Positions 34,020-44,400 of a stretch of 64,000 bases of DNA are shown here, piece after piece. How positions within the stretch are numbered: the stretch's first letter is position 1; each line of letters starts with the position of its first letter. The notes beneath the pieces were generated by a model. It made no database searches and was not told the DNA's origin. It saw only the letters and a program-made list of their open reading frames with translations. The stretch is from Desulfobacula sp964636495. Its GTDB lineage: Bacteria > Desulfobacterota > Desulfobacteria > Desulfobacterales > Desulfobacteraceae. The stretch spans positions 78,901-142,900 of the forward strand of contig CAZWSL010000004.1 of NCBI GenBank assembly GCA_964636495.1, read 5' to 3'. Position numbers and translations under genes: made by a program.

Positions 34020-34913
34020 CTATGGTTTTAAAAAGTCCTTAGATCTGAATTCAGGATCAGGATATGTATAAAACCCTTTGGAAGTTTTTACGCCAAGCTC
34101 TCCCGCTTCAATTTTTTCTTTCAATGCACGGGGCGGATGATCACTCTTATCACCGGATTCATTAAAATATACCATTTCAATGTCATAGACCACGTCAAGA
34201 CCCACCACATCCATAAGCGCAAAAGGAGCGAGCGACGTTTTATTGAAGATCATATAAGCCCGGTCAATATCCCTGTGGTCAACAAAGCCGCCAGCCCACA
34301 TATGAAGAGCTTCTTTTTTTATAGCACGCCAGACACGATTGAAACAGAATCCCAGAAGCTCTTTATTAACCGATATGGGAACCATGCCGATGGAGATCAG
34401 AAATTTTCGCCCTGTATCAATAACCGCTTCGGTTGTCTGGCTGCCACCCATCAAATCAACCATATTCATGCCCATCACTGGCTGGTAAAAATGCATATTG
34501 ATACATTTTTCCGCTCTTTTTGTGCTCCCTTCCAGCCTGGAGACCGGCATGGAGGATGAGTTAGTGGCAAGGATCGTATGGGCTGGCGCAGCTTTGTCAA
34601 GTTCAGCCCACACCTTCTGTTTTAATGCCAGATTTTCCGGAACAGCCTCTATAACAAGATCTGAATCAGATACAGCACTGGTTAATGAATCTGTTTTTTT
34701 TATCTGATGTACCGATTCAAACCAGCTGCTGGTATCAATCATATTTTTGGGTTTATCCACGCTTTCTGGATCCGGCAGGCACTGCAGATATTTTTCCATG
34801 GCGCTGTCATCTTGATCAAACCCGGTGACTTCATAACCATTGTCAGCTGAAATCATCGCAATCTGTGCTCCAAGGGTTCCCAGCCCAATCACCGCAACTC
34901 GCTTTATTTCCAT
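34020..34913 (-). CDS. 3-hydroxyacyl-CoA dehydrogenase family protein
   Basis: A 297-residue NAD-dependent dehydrogenase. The N-terminal Rossmann motif is VIGLGTLGAQIA (about 8-19). The catalytic histidine is likely the one in NMHFYQPV (about 138), and the C-terminal helical domain ends with the usual LGVKTSKGFYTYP. GGAGG precedes the ATG. It oxidises a 3-hydroxyacyl-CoA or similar substrate such as a hydroxy acid. It stands alone, with large gaps on both sides, so the pathway is not obvious; the acyl-CoA cluster at 55-62 kb is a possible partner. Confidence 0.88.
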   Translation of the reverse strand: MEIKRVAVIGLGTLGAQIAMISADNGYEVTGFDQDDSAMEKYLQCLPDPESVDKPKNMIDTSSWFESVHQIKKTDSLTSAVSDSDLVIEAVPENLALKQKVWAELDKAAPAHTILATNSSSMPVSRLEGSTKRAEKCINMHFYQPVMGMNMVDLMGGSQTTEAVIDTGRKFLISIGMVPISVNKELLGFCFNRVWRAIKKEALHMWAGGFVDHRDIDRAYMIFNKTSLAPFALMDVVGLDVVYDIEMVYFNESGDKSDHPPRALKEKIEAGELGVKTSKGFYTYPDPEFRSKDFLKP

Positions 34914-35208
34914 TTTTTACCTCCTTGAGTACCACAATTGTGTTCACGTTCAGGCATAACAGCGTGCTGATGTCTACGTCATCATCTTTTCCAGCTGTTC
35001 GGCGATCTTAACGACATCTTAAAGGGGTGTGCTGGTCCTGTAGACGTGGCTTACCGCACTTGAGCCTTGTGTGCTGATACGCCTTAAGGATGATGTAGGA
35101 TAGGAGATTACTTCTTGTCAAGCAGAATGTGAAAAAGTTAAGAGAGAACCATTAGGCAGAACACCTTCACTTTAAGGGAGAGGGTTAAAAAATGAAGAAT
35201 TCACTGTC

Positions 35209-35577
35209 TCAAGGCATTTTAATATATTTCCCCTCTACCATCCTGTCCGAGAGAATATCACCGAAATTCAACATATTGTTTTTCCATCTTTCCAGGGCAT
35301 CCATCCAGGAGCCTGCAATAGAATCAATAATTTCAATATGTTTCCATTTTAAAAACTGATAATATTCATCTTCTATTGCACCGCATATAAGGGTGGTTAT
35401 ATTTTCAGAAAGCATCAGATGACACAGTTCATCTGAAGAAGATCTTGGAAGGACAATTGTTTTTTTCTCTTTAACCTCCATCTCATCTGATAAAAGAATG
35501 ATAAAAACTTCCGTTGCCATATCAAAGCGCGGTGCAATATTTTCCTGGAGTACTGGAATAGATAGTTTATATGTCAT
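35209..35577 (-). CDS. NifX/NafY-like (dinitrogenase iron-molybdenum cofactor) domain protein
   Basis: A 122-residue protein of the NifX/NifB-C-terminal domain family, with the typical opening IPVLQENIAPRFDMATEVFIIL and the strand-helix pattern ending in TTLICGAIEDEYYQFL. Family members bind metal-sulfur cofactor precursors. No nitrogenase genes are in the window. It lies 63 bp downstream of the sigma-54 activator on the same strand, so the two are probably one operon. In sulfate reducers, such small domain proteins often sit near regulators without nif genes, so a nitrogen-fixation role should not be assumed. Confidence 0.8.
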   Translation of the reverse strand: MTYKLSIPVLQENIAPRFDMATEVFIILLSDEMEVKEKKTIVLPRSSSDELCHLMLSENITTLICGAIEDEYYQFLKWKHIEIIDSIAGSWMDALERWKNNMLNFGDILSDRMVEGKYIKMP

Positions 35578-35640
35578 GATTTCTGTTTTTCATAAACGGT
35601 TATGGGTATCATCCCGTAATAGACTGCTGTGGTTATAAAT

Positions 35641-37119
35641 CTAAGGGTCAATTTTATACTGTTTTATTTTCCGCCAGAGGGTACTTCTTCCCATTCCAAG
35701 AATTTTTGCTGCTTTACTCTTTCTGCCATTTGCCTGCCGGAGTGCATTGAGTATCATCCTGCGCTGAACAGACGGCCAGGTCTCATCTGATTTTATTTCA
35801 TCAATCCCGCCCAGAGACTTATGGCTGCTGCCTGAAAGGAGATCTCTATCTGTGGAATCTGCAGCATCCGTCCTGTAATCCGTTTTTGATTTTGTCAGAT
35901 ATGTCGGAAAAAAAGATCGCTCCTCTATGGAATCAAACAGGTAGGCAGGAAGATCCTCCTGCTCTATCATTGAGGTTTTTGAGACATTTACTGCATACTC
36001 TACGATATTTTTCAATTCTCTTATATTACCGTCATAATGATAGTTCATCAATTTTACAAGGGCTTCCTTGGAAAAACCTTTAATGCTTTTATTTAACTGG
36101 CGCTGATAATGGGTAAAAAAATGATCCAGCAAAAGCCTTATATCCCCCTCCCTCTCCCTCAGAGGCGGCAGATGAATTCTTGCGACATTCAGCCTGAATA
36201 GCAGATCTTTTCTAAAGGTGCCTTCCAGGACCATCTCTTCAAGATTTCGATTGGTTGCCGCAATCATTCTTACATTTACATTGAACCCCCTTGTGCTTCC
36301 CAGAGGAAAAATAATTTTATCATCCAGAAAAGTTAACAGTTTCACCTGGAGAGCAAGGGGCAGATCTCCTATTTCAGTCAGAAAAATAGTGCCGTTGTGT
36401 GCAAGCTTAAACCTTCCGGGCTTGCTGCCTTCTGCTCCTGTAAATGCACCTTTTTCATGACCGAATATTTCAGATTCAAGGAGTGTTTCCGGCAATGCGC
36501 CGCAATTAATTTTAATAAAAGGGGATGCCTCCCTCTCTGATGTCTGGTGCATTGCCTCTGCAACAAGATCCTTGCCTGTCCCGGTTTCTCCTGTTATTAA
36601 AATTGACGCGTCGCTCTGGGCAAGAATGGGCAGGGTCTGGAAAATTTTTTCCATCTGCGGGCTTCTGCCTATGATATTGGCAAAACTGTATGCAACACTC
36701 TGGCGCTGGTCAAGTTTCTCTACCATTCTCATATCCAGAACAGTCTCAAGAAATCCCGTAGTTTTTCCATTGATATCAATTATTGAAGCAACCGTTATTC
36801 TTATTGGAAACTTCTGTCTATCCATATTAATCATGTCACTCTTACACGATATGGATCTATTTTCACTTCCCATTGTTAGAACAGGGCAGTTATTAACACA
36901 TGCTGCACTTCTTAATATGTTATGACACTCTACTCCATATGCCTTGTCAATACGCATCCCGGACAAGGCTTCAAAGAATTTATTCAGATGCACCACTCTC
37001 CGGTCACGGTCAAGTACAAGTATGCCGACAGGAATTTCATCCACAAAATGGATAAAATCCAGAGGATTCCCGAGAAGGGAATCAATCTGTGGATTCGGAA
37101 GTCTGACCATATGTTTCAA
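35641..37119 (-). CDS. PAS-containing sigma-54-dependent transcriptional activator
   Basis: A 492-residue bacterial enhancer-binding protein. Residues about 20-130 are a PAS sensor with a cysteine group (C65, C74, C78), suitable for a redox or Fe-S signal. The AAA+ domain has Walker A GETGTGKD (177-184), the sigma-54 contact loop GAFTGA (224-229) and an arginine-rich RLNVARIHLPPLREREGD region. The C-terminus is a Fis-type helix-turn-helix (AAKILGMGRSTLWRKI). It should activate sigma-54 promoters. Its own target is not evident: I found no clear GG-N10-GC promoter in the neighbouring gaps. Confidence 0.92.
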   Translation of the reverse strand: MKHMVRLPNPQIDSLLGNPLDFIHFVDEIPVGILVLDRDRRVVHLNKFFEALSGMRIDKAYGVECHNILRSAACVNNCPVLTMGSENRSISCKSDMINMDRQKFPIRITVASIIDINGKTTGFLETVLDMRMVEKLDQRQSVAYSFANIIGRSPQMEKIFQTLPILAQSDASILITGETGTGKDLVAEAMHQTSEREASPFIKINCGALPETLLESEIFGHEKGAFTGAEGSKPGRFKLAHNGTIFLTEIGDLPLALQVKLLTFLDDKIIFPLGSTRGFNVNVRMIAATNRNLEEMVLEGTFRKDLLFRLNVARIHLPPLREREGDIRLLLDHFFTHYQRQLNKSIKGFSKEALVKLMNYHYDGNIRELKNIVEYAVNVSKTSMIEQEDLPAYLFDSIEERSFFPTYLTKSKTDYRTDAADSTDRDLLSGSSHKSLGGIDEIKSDETWPSVQRRMILNALRQANGRKSKAAKILGMGRSTLWRKIKQYKIDP

Positions 37120-37514
37120 TCCTCTTTTTTCAGCAGGCTGTCATCTGATATTCTGCTTATCAAATCAAATTTCCATGGGATTTGCAATTATAAATGTTTA
37201 TTTTTAACACAGCCTGAAACACGTCCTCTCCTGTAATGCCCGGATCCGGCATTACAGAAGGATATCCCGGATATTACGGATCTCCGGTATACACCTGTTC
37301 CCCATGGAAGAGTGACACATCTCTCTGTTTTAAAATTGATTTATATTTCCATATAAAAAAACAGTAAAATTGAGAAAGATGAAGTGAATCTACAGACATA
37401 AATCAGATCAGAAAGAATCCGGAGATAAATAGCCGGTATTCAATTAACGGTCCGGATATCTGCTGTTTTAATATTTAATGGTGTAAAAGGGCTGGCTGTC
37501 CTGACAACTGCTGA
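37120..37514. other. Intergenic region between the sigma-54 activator and tlpA-like gene
   Basis: This 395-bp gap holds the presumed promoter of the activator and a perfect 10-bp inverted repeat, CTGTAATGCC (37231-37240) and GGCATTACAG (37248-37257), around a 7-nt centre. No T-run follows on either strand, so it may be a regulator binding site or a hairpin. The rest is AT-rich with no recognisable gene. Confidence 0.4.
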
Positions 37515-38021
37515 CTACTCCTCTATATACTCCATCATCATCTGCACCATACCGGGTTTATCCCACTGGCGGCTGCCGATAACCTTTTCCCGGATGATAC
37601 CCTGCTTACCCACTATGAAAGTTTCCGGCAGGCCGGTCAGGTCATATTTTGATCCTGCTGTATTCTGGGAGTCATCCAGAACGGGTATGGTAATCCCTTT
37701 CTGACCGGTAATGAATTCTGCTGATACGGGTTTGTCCTGACTCAGGATGGCGAGCATTTTAAACTTATCTTTCGGCAGGATTGTGTAAAGCTTCTGCATG
37801 GAGGGAAGCTCTTCCATGCAGGGGGGACACCAGGTTGCCCAAAAATTGATAAATACAACCTGTCCCCTGAGTTCTGACAATACCCAGGTTTTCCCTTTCA
37901 GGTCAACCAAAGAAAAATCAGGTGCCGGGTCCCCGGTTTTTAAAACCAGTGACTCTTTTCCACAGGCAGTAATAAACAGGAGCAGACAGCAGATCATGAT
38001 AAAAAACAATACTTTTTTCAT
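37515..38021 (-). CDS. TlpA-like thiol:disulfide reductase lipoprotein
   Basis: A 168-residue thioredoxin-fold lipoprotein. A 19-residue hydrophobic signal ends in the lipobox ITAC, with Cys20 the lipidated residue. The active site is WCPPC (C65, C68), and GLPETFIV contains the cis-proline. The ATG at 38021 is preferred to 38072 because the longer form puts extra non-signal residues ahead of the lipoprotein signal. It acts in the periplasm as a reductase or specialised disulfide exchanger. It lies 86 bp after a DsbA-like gene on the same strand and probably belongs to the thiol-redox unit. Confidence 0.88.
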   Translation of the reverse strand: MKKVLFFIMICCLLLFITACGKESLVLKTGDPAPDFSLVDLKGKTWVLSELRGQVVFINFWATWCPPCMEELPSMQKLYTILPKDKFKMLAILSQDKPVSAEFITGQKGITIPVLDDSQNTAGSKYDLTGLPETFIVGKQGIIREKVIGSRQWDKPGMVQMMMEYIEE

Positions 38022-38107
38022 GTGGTTCTGTTTCCTTAAAAAATTCATATCCAATAAGCAAAGCGCCATCAATTACACGACACTATCTGCCGGATATTCA
38101 GCTCTTT

Positions 38108-38755
38108 TTAATATTGTGTTTCGATTTCTGATTTAATCAATTCATACAGCTGCTGAGGCCCAAATGTCTCAAGCGGCCTGCCATTGACAAAAAAACCGGG
38201 TGTTTTGCGGACATTGAGTGTTCTGGCATCAGCAAGATCCTGTTCAAGGATTTTTTGAATTGCAGGATCATTCATATCTTTTTTGATTTGAGTTAAATCA
38301 AGGCCGGTTTCCGGAAGAAACTGCCATATTTTTTCGGGCTGGGGATGATGATGGCTTGCCCAGACAGCCTGGGTCTTGAACATCACATCCAGTGTCTGCA
38401 TGTATTTTCCCTGTTTTCTGGCTGCTTCAAGAATTTTTACAAAATAGTCTGCTCCTTCATGAAAAGGGGCGTATCGATAAATCAATTTTATTTTACCGGG
38501 ATGTGCACCCATCATCTGTTTTACAAGCGGAGAAAAAGCAGCACACGTTTCACAGGCCGGGTCCATAAACTCTACAAGAAAAACCTTTGCATCATCACTG
38601 CCAACTGTATAGGAGTGGTCACGGACAAAAATTGATGCATTATTCTGAGACATGAAATCATACATTCGTGCCTGCTCACCTTTATAGTATAGAGCGGTGC
38701 CTGCAAATAAAGCGATCAATATGATACAAGTTCCTGCAAATATTTTATATTTCAT
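38108..38755 (-). CDS. DsbA family thioredoxin-fold protein
   Basis: A 215-residue protein with an N-terminal signal anchor (about 4-23) and a DsbA/DsbG-like thioredoxin fold. The active site is PACETC (C68, C71), and the cis-proline loop is RKTPGFFVNG. It resembles the thiol oxidoreductases that pair with DsbB-type membrane proteins. AGGAG precedes the ATG, and the first 4 bp overlap the dsbB stop (ATGA type), so translation is coupled. Likely role is disulfide formation in periplasmic proteins. Confidence 0.88.
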   Translation of the reverse strand: MKYKIFAGTCIILIALFAGTALYYKGEQARMYDFMSQNNASIFVRDHSYTVGSDDAKVFLVEFMDPACETCAAFSPLVKQMMGAHPGKIKLIYRYAPFHEGADYFVKILEAARKQGKYMQTLDVMFKTQAVWASHHHPQPEKIWQFLPETGLDLTQIKKDMNDPAIQKILEQDLADARTLNVRKTPGFFVNGRPLETFGPQQLYELIKSEIETQY

Positions 38756-39189
38756 ACAACAATTCTCCTGTGTAAATAGAATAAAAGTGCAATGATCAGG
38801 GAAAACGAGATAAAAGATAACATCGGTATGGTCAGAAAACCGAAAAGATCAATATATTTCTCCGTACAGGATACTCCTTGACTGCACGGCTGAAGTTCCT
38901 GAGGAATAATTCCTGAATAGAGCAGATTATGGTAAAATGCCGTCAACCATCCCAGAACAGACAGAGGCAGGGCAAATTTGATAACATTTTCGTTAAAAGG
39001 AAAGAGTCCGGTGGCCAGAATAATACCCAGGGGGAACAGGAATATTCTTTGATACCAGCATAAGACACAAGGTGCAAATTCCATTACATAGCTGAAAAAC
39101 AGACTGCCTAAGATTGATATGGCCGCGATCAGCCAGGCTAAAAATAAAATATTCCAATTATGGCTTTCTCGTTTTCTGTTGCAAGGCAT
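38752..39189 (-). CDS. dsbB: DsbB-like disulfide bond formation protein
   Basis: A 145-residue membrane protein with four helices. The first cysteine pair is C41/C44 in APCVLCWYQR, and the second is C102/C108 in PCSQGVSC in the periplasmic loop. Both pairs match the DsbB mechanism, in which electrons go from a DsbA-like partner to quinone. It is the first gene of the dsbB-dsbA-tlpA unit. An aerobic quinone is unlikely in this organism, so menaquinone is the expected acceptor, as an inference. Confidence 0.9.
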   Translation of the reverse strand: MPCNRKRESHNWNILFLAWLIAAISILGSLFFSYVMEFAPCVLCWYQRIFLFPLGIILATGLFPFNENVIKFALPLSVLGWLTAFYHNLLYSGIIPQELQPCSQGVSCTEKYIDLFGFLTIPMLSFISFSLIIALLFYLHRRIVV

Positions 39190-39508
39190 CTGATACTCTC
39201 ATTTAAATATAGTTTTTATTATCGAATGATTCAATGAAGAACATTCAATAAATTGTGAGACTGCTCCTGTAAATATTTTTTCTTATATCATATCTTTCTC
39301 AAAACAGCACATTACCAATACGTAATGTTCCGGTCACTGCAGTTTTATTACCATTATCATTTTACCTGTAAAAATCCGGGCTGATGGACAAAGAGAAGGA
39401 AAGAGAGAGAACAGGCTTGAATAACATGAAAGCAATATGCTATGAGATCATAATTAAATTTTATTTTTTGATGAAACACCTGGAATTGATATAAACATGG
39501 AGGGTTAA
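39190..39508. other. Divergent intergenic region between dsbB and the PocR-domain gene
   Basis: This 319-bp gap separates divergent units and must contain promoters for both. I see an AT-rich tract near 39440-39480 and the ribosome-binding site GGAGGG near 39500, but no confident -35/-10 pair, sigma-54 element or RNA. Confidence 0.4.
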
Positions 39509-40018
39509 ATGATCCTTACAGATATATTACCCATTGAGAAATGGATTGAGCTTGAAAAAGAGATTGTGGAAAAAACAGGTTTAAATGCAGGAATATACGA
39601 TATAAACGGTGTCAGGATTACAGACTATAAAAAATGGCCGAATAAATTATGCCCGCAGATAAACAATAATAAAAAAGGACAGACATTTATCTGCGCACCA
39701 GCATATCAGAACATGGCTGCCACTGCAGAAAAGAGTGGAAAAGCAGTGGCGGAAGAGTGTGATGCCGGTCTGGGAAGGATTGTGGTTCCGATCATTGTAG
39801 AAAACCGGCTGATCGGCACGGCAGGAGGGTGCGGACTGCTGTTCAAAGATGGAGAGATTGAATCCTTTTATATCAATAAAACAATTGATCTTGATGAAGA
39901 GGCAATAGAAAATATGATCGGAGAAATCAGAATCATGACAGATAAGGAAAAAGATGATGCTGTGGAATTCATTGAATCAGCAGTGAGTGAAGTCCTGCAA
40001 AAGCGTGGCATGAAATGA
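39509..40018 (+). CDS. PocR ligand-binding domain protein
   Basis: A 169-residue single-domain protein of the PocR family, the sensory domain found in regulators and kinases of anaerobes. Cysteines at 48, 62, 84 and 108 (LCPQ, FICAPAYQ, EECDAGLGR, GGCGL) follow the family pattern. GGAGGG precedes the ATG. No DNA-binding domain is attached, so it may bind a ligand or metal for the following Hdr genes. HdrC starts 15 bp downstream, so it is the first gene of the Hdr operon. Confidence 0.78.
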   Translation: MILTDILPIEKWIELEKEIVEKTGLNAGIYDINGVRITDYKKWPNKLCPQINNNKKGQTFICAPAYQNMAATAEKSGKAVAEECDAGLGRIVVPIIVENRLIGTAGGCGLLFKDGEIESFYINKTIDLDEEAIENMIGEIRIMTDKEKDDAVEFIESAVSEVLQKRGMK

Positions 40019-40033
40019 AAATCAGGTCATCCC

Positions 40034-40570
40034 ATGAAAGATAATGCAAATCTTCAAACTGTTTTTTATAATTCTGAATCCGGCAGCAAAATTCATAAAT
40101 GCATTCAATGCGGGACATGCAGCGCTTCATGCCCCATGGCTGATGCCATGGATTCTGGCCCGAGATCTCTTTTTGCTTTAATCCGGGATGGAAAAATGGA
40201 TGATGTAATCAACTCCAGTTCACCCTGGATGTGTACATCGTGCTATAACTGCACAAACAGATGTCCCCAGCAGATCCCTGTTACAGAATTGATGTATGGT
40301 TTAAAAAGGCTTATAACAGCGTCAGGGGAAAAGACCAGATCAAATAGAGCCAGAGATCTTCACCGCTCTTTTTCATCTTCTATTTCACTGTTTGGCAGAG
40401 TGACTGAGAGTGTCGTAATGGCACAATACTCAATCAGGCACCCCCTTGCCGGTATCTCAAGCCTCCCTCTGGCAGCACAGCTGAGAAAAAGAAACAGGGT
40501 GGAGTTAAATATACAGCGTCTGAAACACCCGTTAAAATTCAGGAGATCATTAAAAAACTTGAGGAAATAA
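40034..40570 (+). CDS. hdrC: Heterodisulfide reductase subunit C-like protein
   Basis: A 178-residue cytoplasmic HdrC. It carries two [4Fe-4S] motifs, CIQCGTCSASCP (about 19-30) and CTSCYNCTNRCP, that pass electrons between HdrA and HdrB. A basic C-terminal extension follows. hdrB begins 1 bp after its stop and hdrA overlaps hdrB by 4 bp, giving a classic hdrC-B-A order. In sulfate reducers such proteins belong to Hdr-like complexes whose physiological disulfide is not the methanogen CoM-CoB heterodisulfide. Confidence 0.88.
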   Translation: MKDNANLQTVFYNSESGSKIHKCIQCGTCSASCPMADAMDSGPRSLFALIRDGKMDDVINSSSPWMCTSCYNCTNRCPQQIPVTELMYGLKRLITASGEKTRSNRARDLHRSFSSSISLFGRVTESVVMAQYSIRHPLAGISSLPLAAQLRKRNRVELNIQRLKHPLKFRRSLKNLRK

Positions 40571-40571
40571 A

Positions 40572-41468
40572 ATGAAGTATGCTTTTTTCCCTGGGTGTGC
40601 CCATGACACCTCAGCAGGATATAAGGAATCGCTGGATGCCGTCTGTTCCAGGCTCGAGATTGAACTCGTGGAAATTACCGACTGGAACTGCTGTGGAGCT
40701 ACCATAACAGCTGGTGAAAGCAGAATATCCTCAATCTATCTTGCTGCCCGCTCCTTTGCTTTATCAGAAAAAATGGGTTTCACAGATATCCTTACAGGGT
40801 GCAATGCCTGTTATACAACACTCAGGAAATCAGCAGATATCATTTTTTCAGACAAAAAAGAGACAGATACCGGAGGCAGACAGATTGATATTGTCAATAA
40901 ACAGCTTTTATCTGAAGGGTTGGAACTGACCAGAAAAATAAACGTCAGACATGTGATGGATGTACTTTTCAGCACCACATCAGATATGGTTTTGAAAAAC
41001 AGCAGGAATATTTTTTTCAGCCATATTAATATTGCCTGTTATTACGGGTGCCAGTATACGCGGCCGTGGATTGAAGGACGTGAGAGTGAAGATCCCCAAT
41101 ATATGGAAAATTTTCTTGAGAGCCTTGGATTTAATGCCATCCACCACTCTGCAAAGACAGCATGCTGCGGTGCAGCAGGTGCCATGCCCAATATATCAAT
41201 TGCGCAGACGCTTGTAAGGCGCATTATGGAGTGTGCCAGAAAGGCATCAGCTGATGCTGTCGTAACCATCTGCCCGCTGTGCCAGTTCAATCTGGATACG
41301 CTTCAGTCACAACAGGGCACGGGTGGCATCCCGGTCCTGTTTTTCACCCAGCTTATGGGACTCTGTTTCGGTATTGAGCCGGAAAAACTGGGCATGGAAA
41401 AGCTCCTGGTAAGCTCTGAAAACGTTATTAAACAATTTCAACACCATAAAAAAGCAGTTGAATCATGA
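40572..41468 (+). CDS. hdrB: Heterodisulfide reductase subunit B-like protein
   Basis: A 298-residue HdrB with two CCG cysteine-rich domains. The first shows FFPGCAHD, NCCGAT and GCNACY; the second shows CYYGCQ, ACCGAAG and CPLCQ. In methanogens these motifs bind two non-cubane [4Fe-4S] clusters at the disulfide-reducing site. All the expected cysteines are present, so the catalytic subunit seems intact. A GAGG ribosome-binding site lies inside the end of hdrC. The C-terminus overlaps hdrA by 4 bp. Confidence 0.9.
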   Translation: MKYAFFPGCAHDTSAGYKESLDAVCSRLEIELVEITDWNCCGATITAGESRISSIYLAARSFALSEKMGFTDILTGCNACYTTLRKSADIIFSDKKETDTGGRQIDIVNKQLLSEGLELTRKINVRHVMDVLFSTTSDMVLKNSRNIFFSHINIACYYGCQYTRPWIEGRESEDPQYMENFLESLGFNAIHHSAKTACCGAAGAMPNISIAQTLVRRIMECARKASADAVVTICPLCQFNLDTLQSQQGTGGIPVLFFTQLMGLCFGIEPEKLGMEKLLVSSENVIKQFQHHKKAVES

Positions 41469-44400
41469 AAGTTCAAAAGCCTGAAATAGGTGTCTATATC
41501 TGCCATTGTGGTATGAACATCTATCCTAAAGTTGACGTGGTAAAAGTTGCTGAACATGCAAAAACTCTCACCCATGTTTCTGTGGCAGATGAGTACAAAT
41601 TCATGTGCTCAAATCCGGGTCAGGAACTGATTATTGAAGATATCAGACAAAAAGGACTCAACAGGGTAGTGGTTGCATCATGCTCCCCGAGGATGCATGA
41701 ACCCACTTTTCGAAAAGCTGTGGAAATGGCAGGACTGAACAGATTCTATTTCCAGATGGCCAACATAAGAGAGCAATCATCCTGGGTAACCCTGGATCCT
41801 GACCTGGCAACACAGAAAGCAATAGAACTGGTCTCTGCAGCAGTCAAAAGAGTCACTTTTCATGCTCCGCTTTATACCAGGGATGTGCCTGTCAGAAAAA
41901 GTGTCCTTGTGGCAGGAGGAGGAATTGCCGGGATGCAGTCAGCCCTTACTGCAGCAGAAGCCGGATTCAAAGTGCATCTTGTAGAGCGGGAAACTTACAT
42001 TGGCGGGCACATGGCAAAATTTGACAAAACCTTTCCAACTCTGGACTGTGCAGCATGTATCTCAACACCTAAAACAGTGGCAGTTGGACAGCATCCTGAC
42101 ATCACGCTTCACAGCTATAGTGAAATTACAGCCATCTCCGGTTTTGTCGGCAATTACAAAGCAGTGATTAAAAAGAAACCGCGTTTTATTCAGGAAGACA
42201 AATGTACCGGATGCGGGCTGTGTGCAGAAAAATGCCCGGTTTCAGTCAGTGATCCGTTCAATGAAAACCTGAGCAGAAGAAAAGCGGTTTTCCGTTCATT
42301 TCCCCAGGCTGTTCCCCTCTCATTCTGCATAGAGAAAAAAGATACTGCACCCTGCAGGACATCCTGCCCTGCAGGGACAAATGTACAGGGATATGTACAG
42401 ATGGTAAAAGCAGGAAATTATCAAAAGGCGCTCAATATAATTATGGAACGTCTTCCACTGCCGGGAGTTCTTGGAAGGGTGTGTCCCCATCCCTGTGAGA
42501 GCAACTGCAGGAGATCCTCTGCGGATTCTGCTGTTTCAATAAGAGCCTTGAAGCGGTTTGCCGCTGACAACGCCGACTTCTGCAATGTCCCCCTTCCTGA
42601 TGTCAAGGAGCGTGATGCTAAAATAGCGGTAATCGGATCCGGTCCTTCAGGATTGACCGTTGCCTACTACCTGAGGCTTAAAGGTTTTAAGATCACCATC
42701 TTTGAATCCATGGAAAAACCGGGAGGAATGCTGCGGACAGGCATTCCAGACTATAGACTGCCTCCTGCCGTGCTTGACAGGGAAATTGAGCATATCCTCT
42801 CAACGGGCATAGAACTCAGAACCGGCATGGCCCTTGGAATTGACTTCACTCTCAAAAATCTTGGAGAGGAAGAATTTAAAGCTGTTTTCCTTGGTATAGG
42901 AGCCAATGTTCCAATAAAAATGCATATTGAAAATGAAGAAGCTGAAGGCGTTGTGGATGCTGTTGTGTTCCTGAGAAGGGAAAATCTTGAAAAACAACAC
43001 GCTGCAAAAAAGCGTGTTGTTGTAATTGGCGGCGGCAATGTTGCCATAGATGCTGCCAGGGTTGCAGCAAGATCAGGAGCAGACGAGGTATCTGTTGTCT
43101 ACCGGAGGAGCAGGGAAGAGATGCCGGCGGACAGGGAAGAGATTGAAGGAGCACTGGAGGAAGGTATTGAATTTATCAATCTTGCAGGCCCGAAAAAAAT
43201 TTTAGTAAAAAACGGGTATGTCACAGGTATTGAGTGTATTAAAAATGAATTAGGCCCCGTAGACGACTCCGGACGGAGAAGACCGATGCCTGTTGAAGGA
43301 AGCGAATATGCAATTGAGTGTGACATGATCATCCCTGCAATCGGACAGGGTGTTGAAACTGACCCTCTCATGAAAGATAATCATTTTGAACTTACCAGAT
43401 GGGGAACATTATCTGTTGACTCGATGACATGCCAGACATCAGAACCGGGGATATTTGCTGCCGGAGATGCTGTAACAGGTCCTGCCACAGTGGTTGAGGC
43501 TATTGCAGAAGGCCACAGGGCTGTAACAGCCATTGAAAGATATGTAAATGGTAAAATGGCCCTTTTTGAAACTGAAGCAGAGCAGCAGGAAAAAGAGAAT
43601 TCAAAAAATGATTGCCCCCCGATTCCGGATGATATTCAGCCGGTTCGGCGTGCTGAGCCTGTAACGGCTGATCCCCTCATACGGAAAAACAGTTTTGATG
43701 AAGTGGACCTCGGACTTGATGAGGCATCGGCTGTGGAAGACGCTGGAAAATGCCTCAACTGCAGCGTGTGCTGTGAATGCATGGAATGCAGGGATGTATG
43801 TGAGGTCAATGCCGTGGATCATGAAATGGAAAAGGAAACCACGGAGGTGGATGTGGGAGCAGTCATCCTTGCAACCGGTTTCAAGACCTTTCAGGCAGAG
43901 AAACTGTTCCAGTATGGATATGGAATATATCCTGAAGTATACACAAGCCTGGAATTTGAAAGGCTGAACAATGCCACAGGCCCCACCTCCGGAGAGATAG
44001 TGATGAAAAACGGCAGGAAACCTGAAAGTGTTGCCATTGTCCACTGTGTCGGATCAAGAGACTCAAGAAACAATAAATACTGTTCAAGGGTATGCTGCAT
44101 GTATTCCATGAAATTTGCCCACCTGGTTAAAGAAAAAACAGGAGCTGAGGTGTGGGAGTACTACATCGACATGAGATCTCCGGGAAAACTGTATGAAGAG
44201 TTTTACACAAGGGTCATGGAAGAGGGAGTCCATCTTGTGAGGGGACGGGTGGCAGAAATAACAGATCTGACAGACAGGCGTGAAGATGACGGAAAGCTGA
44301 CTGTTGTTGCAGAGAACACGCTTACAGGAAAAAATATGCGTACGCCAGTGGACATGGTGATTTTAAGTGTGGGACTTGAATCGGCTGAAGGTTCTGAAGA

